Positions 1 through 8,346 of a stretch of DNA of 64,000 nt are shown here, piece by piece (position 1 is the first letter of the stretch; the number at the start of each line of letters is the position of its first letter). The translations under genes and the position numbers were made by a program. The stretch comes from JBQLZO01 sp052168315. Lineage in GTDB: Bacteria > Planctomycetota > Phycisphaerae > Phycisphaerales > UBA1924. The stretch lies in contig JBQLZO010000097.1 in assembly GCA_052168315.1 (NCBI GenBank), positions 1 through 64,000 of the forward strand, given 5' to 3'. Below the pieces are notes generated by a model, which ran no database searches, was not told where the DNA came from, and saw only the letters and a program-made list of their open reading frames with translations.

Positions 1-336
1 AGCATCTCAATCAACGAGATCTCGCGCGGGGCGTTCCAGAACGGCGTGCTTGGGTACTGGATCGGGGAGGCGTTTGCGCGGCGTGGGTTCATGCGCGAGG
101 CGATCGGGCTGTGCGTGCGCCGGGCGTTCGTGGATCTGGGGCTTCATCGGTTGGAGGCGAACATCATGCCGCGGAACACGGCATCCCGGGGGCTGATCGA
201 GCGGTGCGGGTTCCGGCTGGAGGGCTACTCGCCGCGGTACTTGCAGATCGGGGGGCGCTGGGAGGACCATGAGCGGTGGGCGCTCACGGAGGAAGAGTCT
301 CAGGAGCGGGGCGAGATCGCCCGGGACGCCCTGTAG
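1..336 (+). CDS. RimJ/RimL-type GNAT N-acetyltransferase, 3' part
   Basis: The reading frame is open from the first base and ends at 336, so the 5' part lies outside the window. The visible 111 residues hold the second half of a GNAT fold: the GYWIGEAFARRGFMREA acetyl-CoA-binding stretch, then the helix LGLHRLEANIMPRNTASRGLIERCGF and the end motif REGY-like LEGYSPRYLQIGGRWEDH. These are the signatures of the family that acetylates the alpha-amino group of ribosomal protein S5 or similar targets in the cytoplasm. A GTG at 46 is internal and not the start. It is followed after 12 bases by the next gene, so co-transcription is possible. The exact substrate cannot be told from this fragment. Confidence 0.85.
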   Translation, partial: SISINEISRGAFQNGVLGYWIGEAFARRGFMREAIGLCVRRAFVDLGLHRLEANIMPRNTASRGLIERCGFRLEGYSPRYLQIGGRWEDHERWALTEEESQERGEIARDAL

Positions 337-348
337 TAGACTGGCGCG

Positions 349-2562
349 ATGCGACTTTCTCTTCCGGCGGCGTGGATGATCCTGGGTGTGCTGGCTCACG
401 GGTGTGCGAGCCTTGCACTTGGGGCGGATGGCTCGACCTGGCCCGAGATCCAGCGGCAGGCCAGCGAGCGATTCGGCGAACCCGGTGCGGCGGCCGCTGC
501 GTTCCTCGCGGAGCATCGACCGGCTCGGGATGAGGCGATCGACCCGGAGATCGTGCTCGAGGCGATCGAGGTGTCGCTGCTTGCGCGAAAGGCCTACCCG
601 TGGGCGCGAGGGATGGATGACACGCTGTTCTTGAACGATGTGCTGCCGTACGCGGTGCTGGACGAGCCGCGCGAGGGGTCGCGTCGTCGGATGCACGAAC
701 TGGCAGTGCCGATCGTGGAGGGAGCGGAGACGGCCGAGGAGGCCGTGCGGGCTCTGAACAGGGAACTGTTCAAGACCGTCGGGGTGTCGTACAACACGGC
801 GTGCCGGGGGCCGAACCAGGGATCGCTGGAGTCGATGCGGCTCGGGATGGCGACCTGCACGGGGCTGTCGATCCTGCTGGTGGATGCGTGCCGGAGCGTG
901 GGGATCCCGGCTCGAGTGGCGGGGATCGCTTCGTGGCCACGGCGTGGCGGGAACCACACATGGGTGGAGATCCACGATGGGGAGCGTTGGCGGTACACGG
1001 GGGCCGCGGAGCCGGATGGACAGGGGCTCGACCGTGGGTGGTTCAGCGGTGAGGCCGCAGGCGCTGTGGCGGGGCATGAGTTGCACGCGGTGTGGGCCTC
1101 GTCGTGGCGGACGACCGGGCAGCGGTTCCCGATGGCGTGGAGCCTTGAGGATCGGAGCGTGCCGGGCGTTGAGGTGACGGAGCGGTACGCGCGGGGTGAT
1201 GGAGGCGGAGAGGCCGAAGGCGAGCCGGTGCTGGCGCTGCGGCTTTGGTCGTCGCGGGGCGGGACGCGTGTGGGCTCGACGGCGATCATGGAGCACTCGG
1301 GCGCGATGTTCACGAGCCAGACGCAGTCGGATCCGGTGGACATCAACCGCGTCGCGGAGTTCCCGGGAGTCGACGAGCGCCCGATCGAGGTGTCGTTCAC
1401 GACGCTGGAGGGTGAGCAGCGGTGGCTCGTTCTTGATGAGTCGCATCAGGGCGGGCGGGTGATCGAGGTGTACTGGGATGAGCTGGGGATGTCGCGGGGC
1501 GATGCGGAGGCGGCGGCGGCGCGGTTGTGGAGCGAGCACGCGGCGCGGGTCCGCGCGGAGCGGGCCGCGGAACTGGAGGCGATGGCGCTCACGCTCGGCG
1601 AGCGCACGATGCGGCTGAAGCGGCGCGACTTCGGCGAAGTGCCGGAGGGTGGGCGCTCGCTGTGGATCTCCATGCATGGCGGCGGCGGCGCGCCGACCGA
1701 GGTCAACGACCGCCAGTGGGCCAACCAGATCCGGCTCTACGAACTCGAGGAGGGCATCGTGATCGCGCCGCGGGCGCCATCGGACACATGGAACCTTTGG
1801 CACCGCCCGGAGGTCGATGCGCTGTTCGATCGGCTGATCGAATCGGCGGTGGTGGCGTGGGGGGTGGATCCGGACCGGGTGTACCTGATGGGGTACTCGG
1901 CGGGCGGGGATGGGGTGTACCAGCTCGCGCCGCGGATGGCCGACCGGTTCGCGGCGGCGGCGATGATGGCGGGGCATCCGAACGATGCGATACCGGAGGG
2001 GCTGCGGAACCTGCCGTTCGCGCTGTTCATGGGCGCGGAGGATGCGGCGTACGACCGGAATGCGGCGGCGCAGGCATGGGCGGAGAGGCTGGGCGAGCTG
2101 CGAGGGGCTGATCCGGAGGGGTACGAGCACCTGGTTCGGATCTACCCGGGGCTCGGGCACTGGATGGACGGGAAGGATGCTGAGGCGCTGCCTTGGATGG
2201 CGGCCCGGACGCGGGATCCGTGGGCGCGCCGGGTGGTGTGGCGGCAGGGCAATACGCCGCACGAGCGGTTCTACTGGCTGGCGGTGCGGGCGGAGGATGC
2301 GGTGCGCGGTCGGGAGATCCGGGCGAGCGTCGATGGGCAGACGATCGCGCTGGAGAGCGTCGATGTGATGCGGGTGGAGCTGCTGCTCAGTGATGCGCTG
2401 GTGGATCTGGACGAGCCGGTGCGGGTAGTGGCGAACGGAGAGGTCGTGTTCGAGGGGATGGTGGCGAGGACGGAGGCGGCGATCCGGCGATCGCTGGAAT
2501 TGCGGGCGGATCCGGGGATGGTGGGGACGGGGCGTGTGGTGGTGGACTGGACACGAGAATGA
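349..2562 (+). CDS. Secreted transglutaminase-like / esterase fusion protein
   Basis: The 737-residue product has an N-terminal signal sequence (about residues 1-25, ending near LALGA). The first half carries a transglutaminase-like core with a cysteine in ATCTGLS (C170), a histidine in NHTWVEI (H203) and acidic residues after it. The second half is an alpha/beta hydrolase of the PHB-depolymerase/phospholipase type: nucleophile in GYSAGG (S517), acid in GAEDAAYD (D565) and histidine in GLGHW (H604). About 100 residues of unknown fold follow. All catalytic residues of both domains appear intact. Each domain alone is common; the fusion suggests an envelope or extracellular enzyme acting on peptide and ester bonds, but the substrate is not known. 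The next gene overlaps its stop by four bases (ATGA). Confidence 0.8.
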   Translation: MRLSLPAAWMILGVLAHGCASLALGADGSTWPEIQRQASERFGEPGAAAAAFLAEHRPARDEAIDPEIVLEAIEVSLLARKAYPWARGMDDTLFLNDVLPYAVLDEPREGSRRRMHELAVPIVEGAETAEEAVRALNRELFKTVGVSYNTACRGPNQGSLESMRLGMATCTGLSILLVDACRSVGIPARVAGIASWPRRGGNHTWVEIHDGERWRYTGAAEPDGQGLDRGWFSGEAAGAVAGHELHAVWASSWRTTGQRFPMAWSLEDRSVPGVEVTERYARGDGGGEAEGEPVLALRLWSSRGGTRVGSTAIMEHSGAMFTSQTQSDPVDINRVAEFPGVDERPIEVSFTTLEGEQRWLVLDESHQGGRVIEVYWDELGMSRGDAEAAAARLWSEHAARVRAERAAELEAMALTLGERTMRLKRRDFGEVPEGGRSLWISMHGGGGAPTEVNDRQWANQIRLYELEEGIVIAPRAPSDTWNLWHRPEVDALFDRLIESAVVAWGVDPDRVYLMGYSAGGDGVYQLAPRMADRFAAAAMMAGHPNDAIPEGLRNLPFALFMGAEDAAYDRNAAAQAWAERLGELRGADPEGYEHLVRIYPGLGHWMDGKDAEALPWMAARTRDPWARRVVWRQGNTPHERFYWLAVRAEDAVRGREIRASVDGQTIALESVDVMRVELLLSDALVDLDEPVRVVANGEVVFEGMVARTEAAIRRSLELRADPGMVGTGRVVVDWTRE

Positions 2563-3269
2563 GCGGATCCGGCACCGATCTGCCCTCGCGCAAGCTGCCC
2601 AACGCGCTGCGGTGCGTGGGATGCGATTACGACCTGTCCGGGCTGGATCCGCTGGGGGTGTGCCCGGAGTGCGGCGTGGGGATCGACGCATCGCTTCGTG
2701 CCCACCTTGGGGGCACGGCGTGGCAGCGGAACCCGGGCTATCGGACCTGGACGGAGACGGCGTGGCTGCTGACGCGGGAGCCCTCGGCGGTCGTGCAGGT
2801 GAACTGTCGTCGGCCGCGACCGCGAACGCTGTTGTGGAACACGCTGATCTGCGCGTTCTGTGCGACACCGCACGCGTTCTGGGTCTTGCTCATCGCGTAC
2901 TCATCGCTCCCGGTGCTGGGAGCGATCGTGCTGATCGCTCTGGCGTTCTTCGGGATGAACAAGTTCTTCCGATGGGTGCAATGGGTGGGTTCCGGGGAAC
3001 GCCCAACCCCACAGATCCGCCTGCCACGCGAGATCGTCGGGCACATCCTGTTCCCGCTTGTTCTGAGTGTGGGTGCGAGCGCGGCGATCTTTTCCAGCGC
3101 TGTGATGATCGTGATGCTCTGCGAGCGGTTCGGGATCACCCGGGGTTCGGCGGTCCTGGGGGCGCTCGATGTCCTGCTTGTGCTCGGGGGCATCGCGCTG
3201 CTGCTGCCGGTGTGGGGAATCCGGCGCAGCCTGCTGGTGCGGAAGGCGGCGAGGGCGCATGGCTGGTGA
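2559..3269 (+). CDS. Zinc-ribbon membrane protein, tandem paralogue 1
   Basis: This 236-residue protein begins with a CVGCDYDLSGL...CPECG zinc ribbon (two CxxC pairs near residues 18-40) followed by GTAWQR, RPRTLLWN and GHILFPLVLS motifs and four or so hydrophobic helices. The same order of motifs recurs in the next two genes, so the three are tandem paralogues. The ATG overlaps the upstream stop as ATGA, which points to translational coupling. Proteins with this ribbon are numerous in Phycisphaerae and have no assigned function. It is an inner-membrane protein by prediction; the ribbon is most likely cytoplasmic. Confidence 0.75.
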   Translation: MSGSGTDLPSRKLPNALRCVGCDYDLSGLDPLGVCPECGVGIDASLRAHLGGTAWQRNPGYRTWTETAWLLTREPSAVVQVNCRRPRPRTLLWNTLICAFCATPHAFWVLLIAYSSLPVLGAIVLIALAFFGMNKFFRWVQWVGSGERPTPQIRLPREIVGHILFPLVLSVGASAAIFSSAVMIVMLCERFGITRGSAVLGALDVLLVLGGIALLLPVWGIRRSLLVRKAARAHGW

Positions 3270-3993
3270 TCGTGAACACGACATTCCGACGCGTTCTCGG
3301 CTGGCCTGCTTCGCCTGCGGGTACGACCTCGTTTCGCTCGAGGAGAAGGAGCGGTGCCCGGAGTGTGGGCTCGCCGTGGCGGAATCGATTCGTGCGAGGT
3401 GGAGCGGGACGCTGTGGCAGCGTGTGCCGGGATGGGGGGCATGGCTCAAAACTATGTGGTTGTTGTCGGTGTTTCCGTGGCGTGTGGCACCCGCAATCGA
3501 CGGTCGCCCGCGTCCTCGGACGGTGCTGTGGAATTGCGGCAGTTTGCTTGTGCTCGCACTCGGGCCTCAGCACGCGGTGCTGGGCGAAGCGTATCTGTTG
3601 GGTGGATGGGCAATCGGTCTGTTCATGCTTCTGCCAGCAGCGCTGGTGGGGTTGCCGATCTTGTTCTTTGTGCCGGGACTTCGGTCCATCGAACGAAGTG
3701 CCTTACGATGGCAACTCATCGGGCACGCGATGTTCCCATTGATTCTTAGCGTCATCTGTTGTCTGGTCAGCCTCGTGATTGGATACTTTGCCGTTGCCGC
3801 TGTGCATGCGTTCGTGGGTCCGCCACTGACAGGTGGGCTTGGTATTTCGGACGCGGCCTACTTCACTGGAGTGGCTTTCGCGATTCTGACGGCGGCTCTC
3901 GCACTGGCGGGCGTGGTGTCGAGCGTGTGGGTCTGCGGAGTGGGGAGGAAGCGGCTCAGACGGATACCGATGCGTGGAGAGGACTCCGGATGA
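3259..3993 (+). CDS. Zinc-ribbon membrane protein, tandem paralogue 2
   Basis: The chosen ATG at 3259 gives 244 residues starting MAGDREHD and places the zinc ribbon (CFACGYDLVSL...CPECG) near the N-terminus, as in its neighbours; an open frame extends upstream to 3169 but would add a cysteine-rich shadow segment. It overlaps the preceding stop by 11 bases. The GTLWQR, RPRTVLWN and GHAMFPLILS motifs match paralogues 1 and 3. Several hydrophobic helices follow. Base composition is a little less GC-rich than the chromosomal genes around it. Function unknown. Confidence 0.75.
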   Translation: MAGDREHDIPTRSRLACFACGYDLVSLEEKERCPECGLAVAESIRARWSGTLWQRVPGWGAWLKTMWLLSVFPWRVAPAIDGRPRPRTVLWNCGSLLVLALGPQHAVLGEAYLLGGWAIGLFMLLPAALVGLPILFFVPGLRSIERSALRWQLIGHAMFPLILSVICCLVSLVIGYFAVAAVHAFVGPPLTGGLGISDAAYFTGVAFAILTAALALAGVVSSVWVCGVGRKRLRRIPMRGEDSG

Positions 3994-4727
3994 GCCCCTG
4001 TGAATCGGAGCATGTTGGCGGGGGTGATGCGCTTTGCTGCATGGACTGTGGTTATGAGTTGGTTGGATTGGGTGGTGGGGGGCGGTGTCCGGAGTGTGGA
4101 CGAGCCATTGCGGAGTCCATGGCCTGGTTGCAGGGTGGAACGCCTTGGCAACGGAGGCTCTCGGTTCGCAGTTGGCTGGTGACGATGGTGATGGCGGGAG
4201 CTCGGCCGCGCAGGACCGCGATGGTCATTGCTGGCGCATCGCGGCCGCGAACGGCAAATTGGAACCTGGGAATCTGGTGCGTTTGCGTGCTCGCGGGTCA
4301 TCTCATCGTCGACGATCACTACCTGGCGGGTCTCCCAGTGCTCTTTGTGGTCACGCTTGCGCTGGCTTCAGCGATTGGGCTGAGGACGCTCCGGGTGGCC
4401 TCCGGTGTGTCGGGACCGGCCGAACGCCATCTGCGAAGACAGGTCGTTGGGCACGCGCTGTTTCCGCTGATCTTCGGTACTGTTGTTTTTCATGTGGTTT
4501 GTGGCTCTGGAGTCGTATTGGTGAACTTGTTGTACGAGCTGCTGGCATCCCGCCCGTCGAGCAGTCCGAGCGCTGTTCGGGTGTCAGAGGTGGTAGCGCT
4601 GGTCGTGTTGATCGTGGCGGTGCTCGCCCCGGCGTGGGGTGTCGTTGCCAGCGTTCGGATGTGCAGGATCGGGGCGGAACGGCTTGGGCGTATGGCAAGA
4701 GCACCCGGGCTGGTCGCGGGGGTTTGA
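3990..4727 (+). CDS. Zinc-ribbon membrane protein, tandem paralogue 3
   Basis: This 245-residue protein begins MSPCESEH, with its ATG overlapping the previous stop (ATGA). The ribbon reads CMDCGYELVGL...CPECG and the body keeps GTPWQR, RPRTANWN and GHALFPLIF, the same landmarks as the two upstream paralogues, but the sequence between them has diverged more. Hydrophobic helices lie in the middle and C-terminal parts. The trio arose by tandem duplication. Ninety-three bases separate it from ispG, so it may or may not share a transcript with it. Function unknown. Confidence 0.75.
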   Translation: MSPCESEHVGGGDALCCMDCGYELVGLGGGGRCPECGRAIAESMAWLQGGTPWQRRLSVRSWLVTMVMAGARPRRTAMVIAGASRPRTANWNLGIWCVCVLAGHLIVDDHYLAGLPVLFVVTLALASAIGLRTLRVASGVSGPAERHLRRQVVGHALFPLIFGTVVFHVVCGSGVVLVNLLYELLASRPSSSPSAVRVSEVVALVVLIVAVLAPAWGVVASVRMCRIGAERLGRMARAPGLVAGV

Positions 4728-4820
4728 TCTGGGCACGGGGCATGCCAGCGCTGGGCGTGGGTATGCCACACGGTGGTGGAGTGCGGACGGTTTGGGCGGT
4801 GGCTCCTATCATCCCCGACC

Positions 4821-6161
4821 ATGTCGATTTTCCCGCGCAAGCCGACCAAGCAGATCGTTCTGGGTGATGACCGGGTGGGGTTCGTGCGCGTGGGGGGCGG
4901 GCTGCCCACGGGGCGGCATCCGGCCGCCTCCCCCACTGCTCCGCCGGAGGCCGGCGGGCCCGCGCCGGTGTCGGTTCAGACGATGACCGCCGGGTACACG
5001 CACGATGTGGAGCGGTGCGTGGCGGAGATCAACCGGCTCGCGGCGGCGGGGGCGGATGTGGTGCGGGTGGCGGTGCCGGAGAAGAAGGACACGGATGCGC
5101 TGCGGGAGATCATCCCGCGGGTGTCGGTGCCGATCGTGGCGGATGTGCACTTTCATTTCCAGCGGGCGCTGGAGGCCGTGGAGTCGGGGGTGCACAAGAT
5201 CCGGCTGAACCCGGGGAACATCACGGACCGGGCGCAGGTGAACGAGGTGATCGATGCGTGCAAGGCGACGGGGCTGCCGATCCGCGTGGGGGTGAACGAG
5301 GGATCGATCATCGAGCGGAAGGACAAGCAAAAGCGCAAGGAAGAGCTTGGCAAGTTCTTTGCCAAGAACAGCATCGGCGGGAAGCACGCGCACCTGCTGG
5401 GGCTGATTATCGCGAAGCTGGAAGAGTATCTGGACATTTTCTACGAGCGGGATTTCCATGACATCGCGATCTCGTGCAAGAGCATGGACGCGGCGTTCAC
5501 GGTGGCGGCGTACCAGGAGGTGGCGGCGCGGTTCCCGCATCCGCTGCATCTGGGCGTGACGCACGCTGGGCCGAAGGAGACGGGATGCATCCGGTCGATC
5601 GCGGCGCTGTCGGGGCTGCTGACGCAGGGGATCGGCGACACGGTGCGGATTTCGTATGCGAACGATCCGGTGTACGAGGTGGAGGATGGGCTTGAGTTGA
5701 TGTATTCGCTCGGGCTGCGGGAGCGGAAGGGCGCGGAGCTGATCGCGTGCCCGACCTGCGGGCGGATCCAGGTGGATCTGTTCACGCTGGTGCAGGAGGT
5801 TCGCAAGAAGCTGGCGGCGGACATCACCGTGCCGATGAAGGTGGCGGTGATGGGGTGCGTGGTGAACGGGCCAGGCGAGGCGGAGGGCGCGGATGTGGCG
5901 GTGTTCGCCGGCGATCGGCGCGGGATCATCTATGTGCAGGGCGAGCGGGTCGGGAATGTGAAGGAAGAGGAGATCCTGGACAAGCTGCTCGAGCATTGCA
6001 TCGCGTTCCAACGGCGGGTGCTGGATGGGCAAGTGAGGCTGGGCGAGAAGAAGGTGGAGATCGTGCCGCCCGACCCGATCGGGGAGCTCGGGAGCGGCGT
6101 GGACAAGATCGCTCGGGGCGATGTGGCGAAGGTGACGACGCTGACGGTGGGCGGGAACTGA
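4821..6161 (+). CDS. ispG: 4-hydroxy-3-methylbut-2-en-1-yl diphosphate synthase
   Basis: IspG (GcpE) makes HMBPP from MEcPP in the non-mevalonate isoprenoid pathway, using a [4Fe-4S] cluster in the cytoplasm. The N-terminal TIM barrel is clear (SVQTMTAGYTHDV, VADVHFH, IRLNPGNI, IRVGVNEGS). Cluster ligands are Cys310 and Cys313 in CPTCGR and Cys346 in GCVVNGPGEA, with Glu353 after them, spaced as in the E. coli enzyme. The start at 4821 (MSIFPRK) is preferred; the frame continues upstream to 4773 without a better site. At 446 residues it is longer than the E. coli protein (372), with extra length at the N-terminus and in the barrel, but without the extra central domain of plant enzymes. The next gene starts immediately after its stop. 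Confidence 0.96.
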   Translation: MSIFPRKPTKQIVLGDDRVGFVRVGGGLPTGRHPAASPTAPPEAGGPAPVSVQTMTAGYTHDVERCVAEINRLAAAGADVVRVAVPEKKDTDALREIIPRVSVPIVADVHFHFQRALEAVESGVHKIRLNPGNITDRAQVNEVIDACKATGLPIRVGVNEGSIIERKDKQKRKEELGKFFAKNSIGGKHAHLLGLIIAKLEEYLDIFYERDFHDIAISCKSMDAAFTVAAYQEVAARFPHPLHLGVTHAGPKETGCIRSIAALSGLLTQGIGDTVRISYANDPVYEVEDGLELMYSLGLRERKGAELIACPTCGRIQVDLFTLVQEVRKKLAADITVPMKVAVMGCVVNGPGEAEGADVAVFAGDRRGIIYVQGERVGNVKEEEILDKLLEHCIAFQRRVLDGQVRLGEKKVEIVPPDPIGELGSGVDKIARGDVAKVTTLTVGGN

Positions 6162-7055
6162 ATGGCGGGGACGACCGCAGCGAGGTTGGGCCCGCGGCGT
6201 CTACGGCCAGCGTTCGGGGCTGCCGCTTGGTTTGGCGCGGCGGTGTGCGTCTTTATTGCGGGATGCGCGGAGATCACGAATCCGAGTTTCGATGTGACAA
6301 TCGCGGAGGCGAACGCGGAAATTCGATCGATTCCACGGCGATCGGTGGAGCTGGAGCGCCCGGTCGTGGTGGCCGCGGGGTTCATGGATCCGGGGTTCGG
6401 GGTCTCATCGCTGACGACGCGGCTGCGGCGCTTGGTGGTGGATCCGGAGATGATCATCGAGGTGCCGTTCTTCACGACGCCGAGCTTCGAGCTGGCGCGT
6501 GAGCGGATCGTGTCCAAGGTCGAGGATGCGTTTCCCTCGGACGACCCGTGGAACACGGTGGAAGTGGATGTCATCGGGATCTCGATGGGCGGGCTGGTCG
6601 CGCGGTTCGCGGCGATTCCGATGGCACCCGTGACGATCGGCTCGGATGTATCGGAGGAATCCGCGGGCGGCGGCGCGTCGGTGAAGCGCTTGCGGATCCG
6701 CACGCTCTACACGCTGGGGACGCCGCACCATGGGGCGTCGCGGGCGATGTCGACGCTCGCGTTCGATGGGCGGATCGAGGACATGCGCGCGGGGTCTGGG
6801 TTCCTCGAATCGCTGAACGAGTGCTGGTGCGAGCGAGACTATGAACTCGTCGCGTACACGCGGCTGGGCGATGACATCGTCGGATGCGCGAACGCGCTGG
6901 ATCCGGATGGGTGCGGCTGGTGGCTCGACCCGCCGATGCTCTCGTTCTCGCACCTGCAGATGCAGTCGGATCCGCGGATCGTGTGCGATATCCTGCGGCG
7001 GATTCGCGGGCAGGAGGCGTGGACGATGGGCGAGCCGTCGCCGCTGCCGGAGTGA
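6162..7055 (+). CDS. Lipase/acyl-hydrolase-like lipoprotein
   Basis: The ATG directly abuts the ispG stop, so the two are probably translated from one message. The 297-residue product has a hydrophobic N-terminal helix ending in the lipobox IAGC, which predicts a lipid-anchored envelope protein. It then shows an alpha/beta hydrolase pattern: VVVAAGFMDP near the oxyanion region, the nucleophile elbow GISMGG (S141) and LGTPHHG, a motif typical of triacylglycerol lipase and PGAP1-like families. A late acid and a histidine (SHLQMQSD) could complete the triad. Substrate unknown. Confidence 0.7.
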   Translation: MAGTTAARLGPRRLRPAFGAAAWFGAAVCVFIAGCAEITNPSFDVTIAEANAEIRSIPRRSVELERPVVVAAGFMDPGFGVSSLTTRLRRLVVDPEMIIEVPFFTTPSFELARERIVSKVEDAFPSDDPWNTVEVDVIGISMGGLVARFAAIPMAPVTIGSDVSEESAGGGASVKRLRIRTLYTLGTPHHGASRAMSTLAFDGRIEDMRAGSGFLESLNECWCERDYELVAYTRLGDDIVGCANALDPDGCGWWLDPPMLSFSHLQMQSDPRIVCDILRRIRGQEAWTMGEPSPLPE

Positions 7056-7101
7056 GGCGCCCGGCGGGCATCGGTCCAGAATCGTTCGGCGAGTCGTGGG
7101 A

Positions 7102-7485
7102 TCACGGCTTGGCCGGCGGGGAGGCGGCTCCGGTCTTGGAGCCCGGCTTCTTGCCGGCACCGGCGTCCTTCGCGGTGGATGCGGTGGTGTTCGACCCGGC
7201 GCACTCGCTCTTCGGCTTCTGCCCGCAGGCGCAGGACTGGGCGGACTCGGCGGGGGTGGAGGCCAAGGGTTTGTCCGCATCCGCGGCCTTCTTGTAGGAC
7301 TCGGAGCGGTAGTCGGTTTCGTAGAAGCCCGAGCCCTTGAAGATGATTCCAGCGCCGGTTCCGATGAGGCGTTCGAGCGTGTTCTTCGCGCACGCGGGGC
7401 ACTTGCGGAGCGGCTTGGCGCTCATTGACTGGAACTCTTCGAACTCGTGGGCGCAGGCGGTGCAGCGGTAGTCGTAGGTCGGCAT
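7102..7485 (-). CDS. FmdB-family zinc-ribbon regulatory protein
   Basis: The start at 7485 gives the standard family opening MPTYDYRC; the longer frame to 7557 adds 24 residues with no match. Cys8/Cys11 and Cys29/Cys32 form the zinc ribbon, followed by the conserved GIIFKGSGFYETDYR segment. The remaining 70 residues are alanine/lysine/serine rich and look disordered. FmdB-type proteins are small cytoplasmic proteins often near chaperone or translation genes; a regulatory role has been proposed from the Methylophilus member only. Here it is the last gene of the dnaJ-grpE unit (87 bases after grpE). Confidence 0.8.
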   Translation of the reverse strand: MPTYDYRCTACAHEFEEFQSMSAKPLRKCPACAKNTLERLIGTGAGIIFKGSGFYETDYRSESYKKAADADKPLASTPAESAQSCACGQKPKSECAGSNTTASTAKDAGAGKKPGSKTGAASPPAKP

Positions 7486-7572
7486 GGGTTGATCCTTGGG
7501 GGTGCGTTGTGCGTGGCGGTGGTCTGGATTGCTTCGTGTGCGATGGATGATTGGCACGAGCGGGATGATGGC

Positions 7573-8289
7573 TCACTCCTGGTTTGGTCGGTCGTCCGGC
7601 TGATCGTCGGCGGTGGGCGGACCGGCGTCGGCTGAGATGTTCTCGGAGCGGGCCACGGCCACCTGAACCGGGCGGATGACGCGCTTGCCCACGCGGTAGC
7701 CGGAGCGGAGCATGCGAACGACGCGCCCGGGCTCGATGCCATCGGCGGGCTCATCGGAGACGGCCGCGTGGAGCTCGTGGTCGAACTCGGCGCCGGGCTC
7801 GGTGGTGAGTTCCTCGAGCCCGGCCCGCGCGAGCTGGGAGAGCAGGTCGTTGCGGATGAACTTCACGCCTTCGAGGATGGCCGAGCCTGGGGTCTTCTCG
7901 GGGTCGAAGTCGAGGGCCATGCGGAAGTTGTCCAGGGCCGGGAGCATGGTCTCGATGACGGAGATCGCGCCCTGGCGGCGCGCCTCGGACTCGTTCTCGA
8001 TGGAGCGACGCCGGAAGTTCTGGAAGTCCGCGAGGGCGCGCTTGTACTTGTTCTCGGCCTCGGCGGCGGCCTGGCGGAGCCTGGATTCCTCCTCGGCGAC
8101 GGGGTCGCTGTGCGTCGGTGGTTCGATGCCTTCTTCGTCCATCGCCTCGAACACAGCGCGGATCTTGTCGTCCAGGGCCTCGCGCTGAGCGAGCAGGGCT
8201 GCGAGTTCGTTGCGCAGCGCCGCGCCGGCATCGTCGCCCGGGTGCTGGTCATCGTGGTCGGTCTGGTTGCGTGCGTTCGCGCTGGCCAT
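7573..8289 (-). CDS. grpE: Nucleotide exchange factor GrpE
   Basis: GrpE releases ADP from DnaK and lets the Hsp70 cycle turn over. The 238-residue product has an acidic, disordered N-terminus, a long coiled-coil dimerisation helix (about residues 25-110, with NKYKRALADFQNFRRR), and the C-terminal beta domain GRVVRMLRSGYRVGKRVIRP that contacts DnaK. It lies 57 bases downstream of dnaJ on the same strand. A dnaK gene is not in this window, so the partner must be encoded elsewhere. Confidence 0.95.
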   Translation of the reverse strand: MASANARNQTDHDDQHPGDDAGAALRNELAALLAQREALDDKIRAVFEAMDEEGIEPPTHSDPVAEEESRLRQAAAEAENKYKRALADFQNFRRRSIENESEARRQGAISVIETMLPALDNFRMALDFDPEKTPGSAILEGVKFIRNDLLSQLARAGLEELTTEPGAEFDHELHAAVSDEPADGIEPGRVVRMLRSGYRVGKRVIRPVQVAVARSENISADAGPPTADDQPDDRPNQE

Positions 8290-8346
8290 GGCTTGCCTTC
8301 ATGGGATGATGGGGTCGTCGTGGGCGGGGATGCGGGCCCGATGCGG

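Noticed and set aside
7..2868. 953-residue minus-strand open frame
   Set aside because: It is antisense to the clear transglutaminase/esterase gene, has a low-complexity Arg/Pro/His composition and no family features; it results from high GC content.
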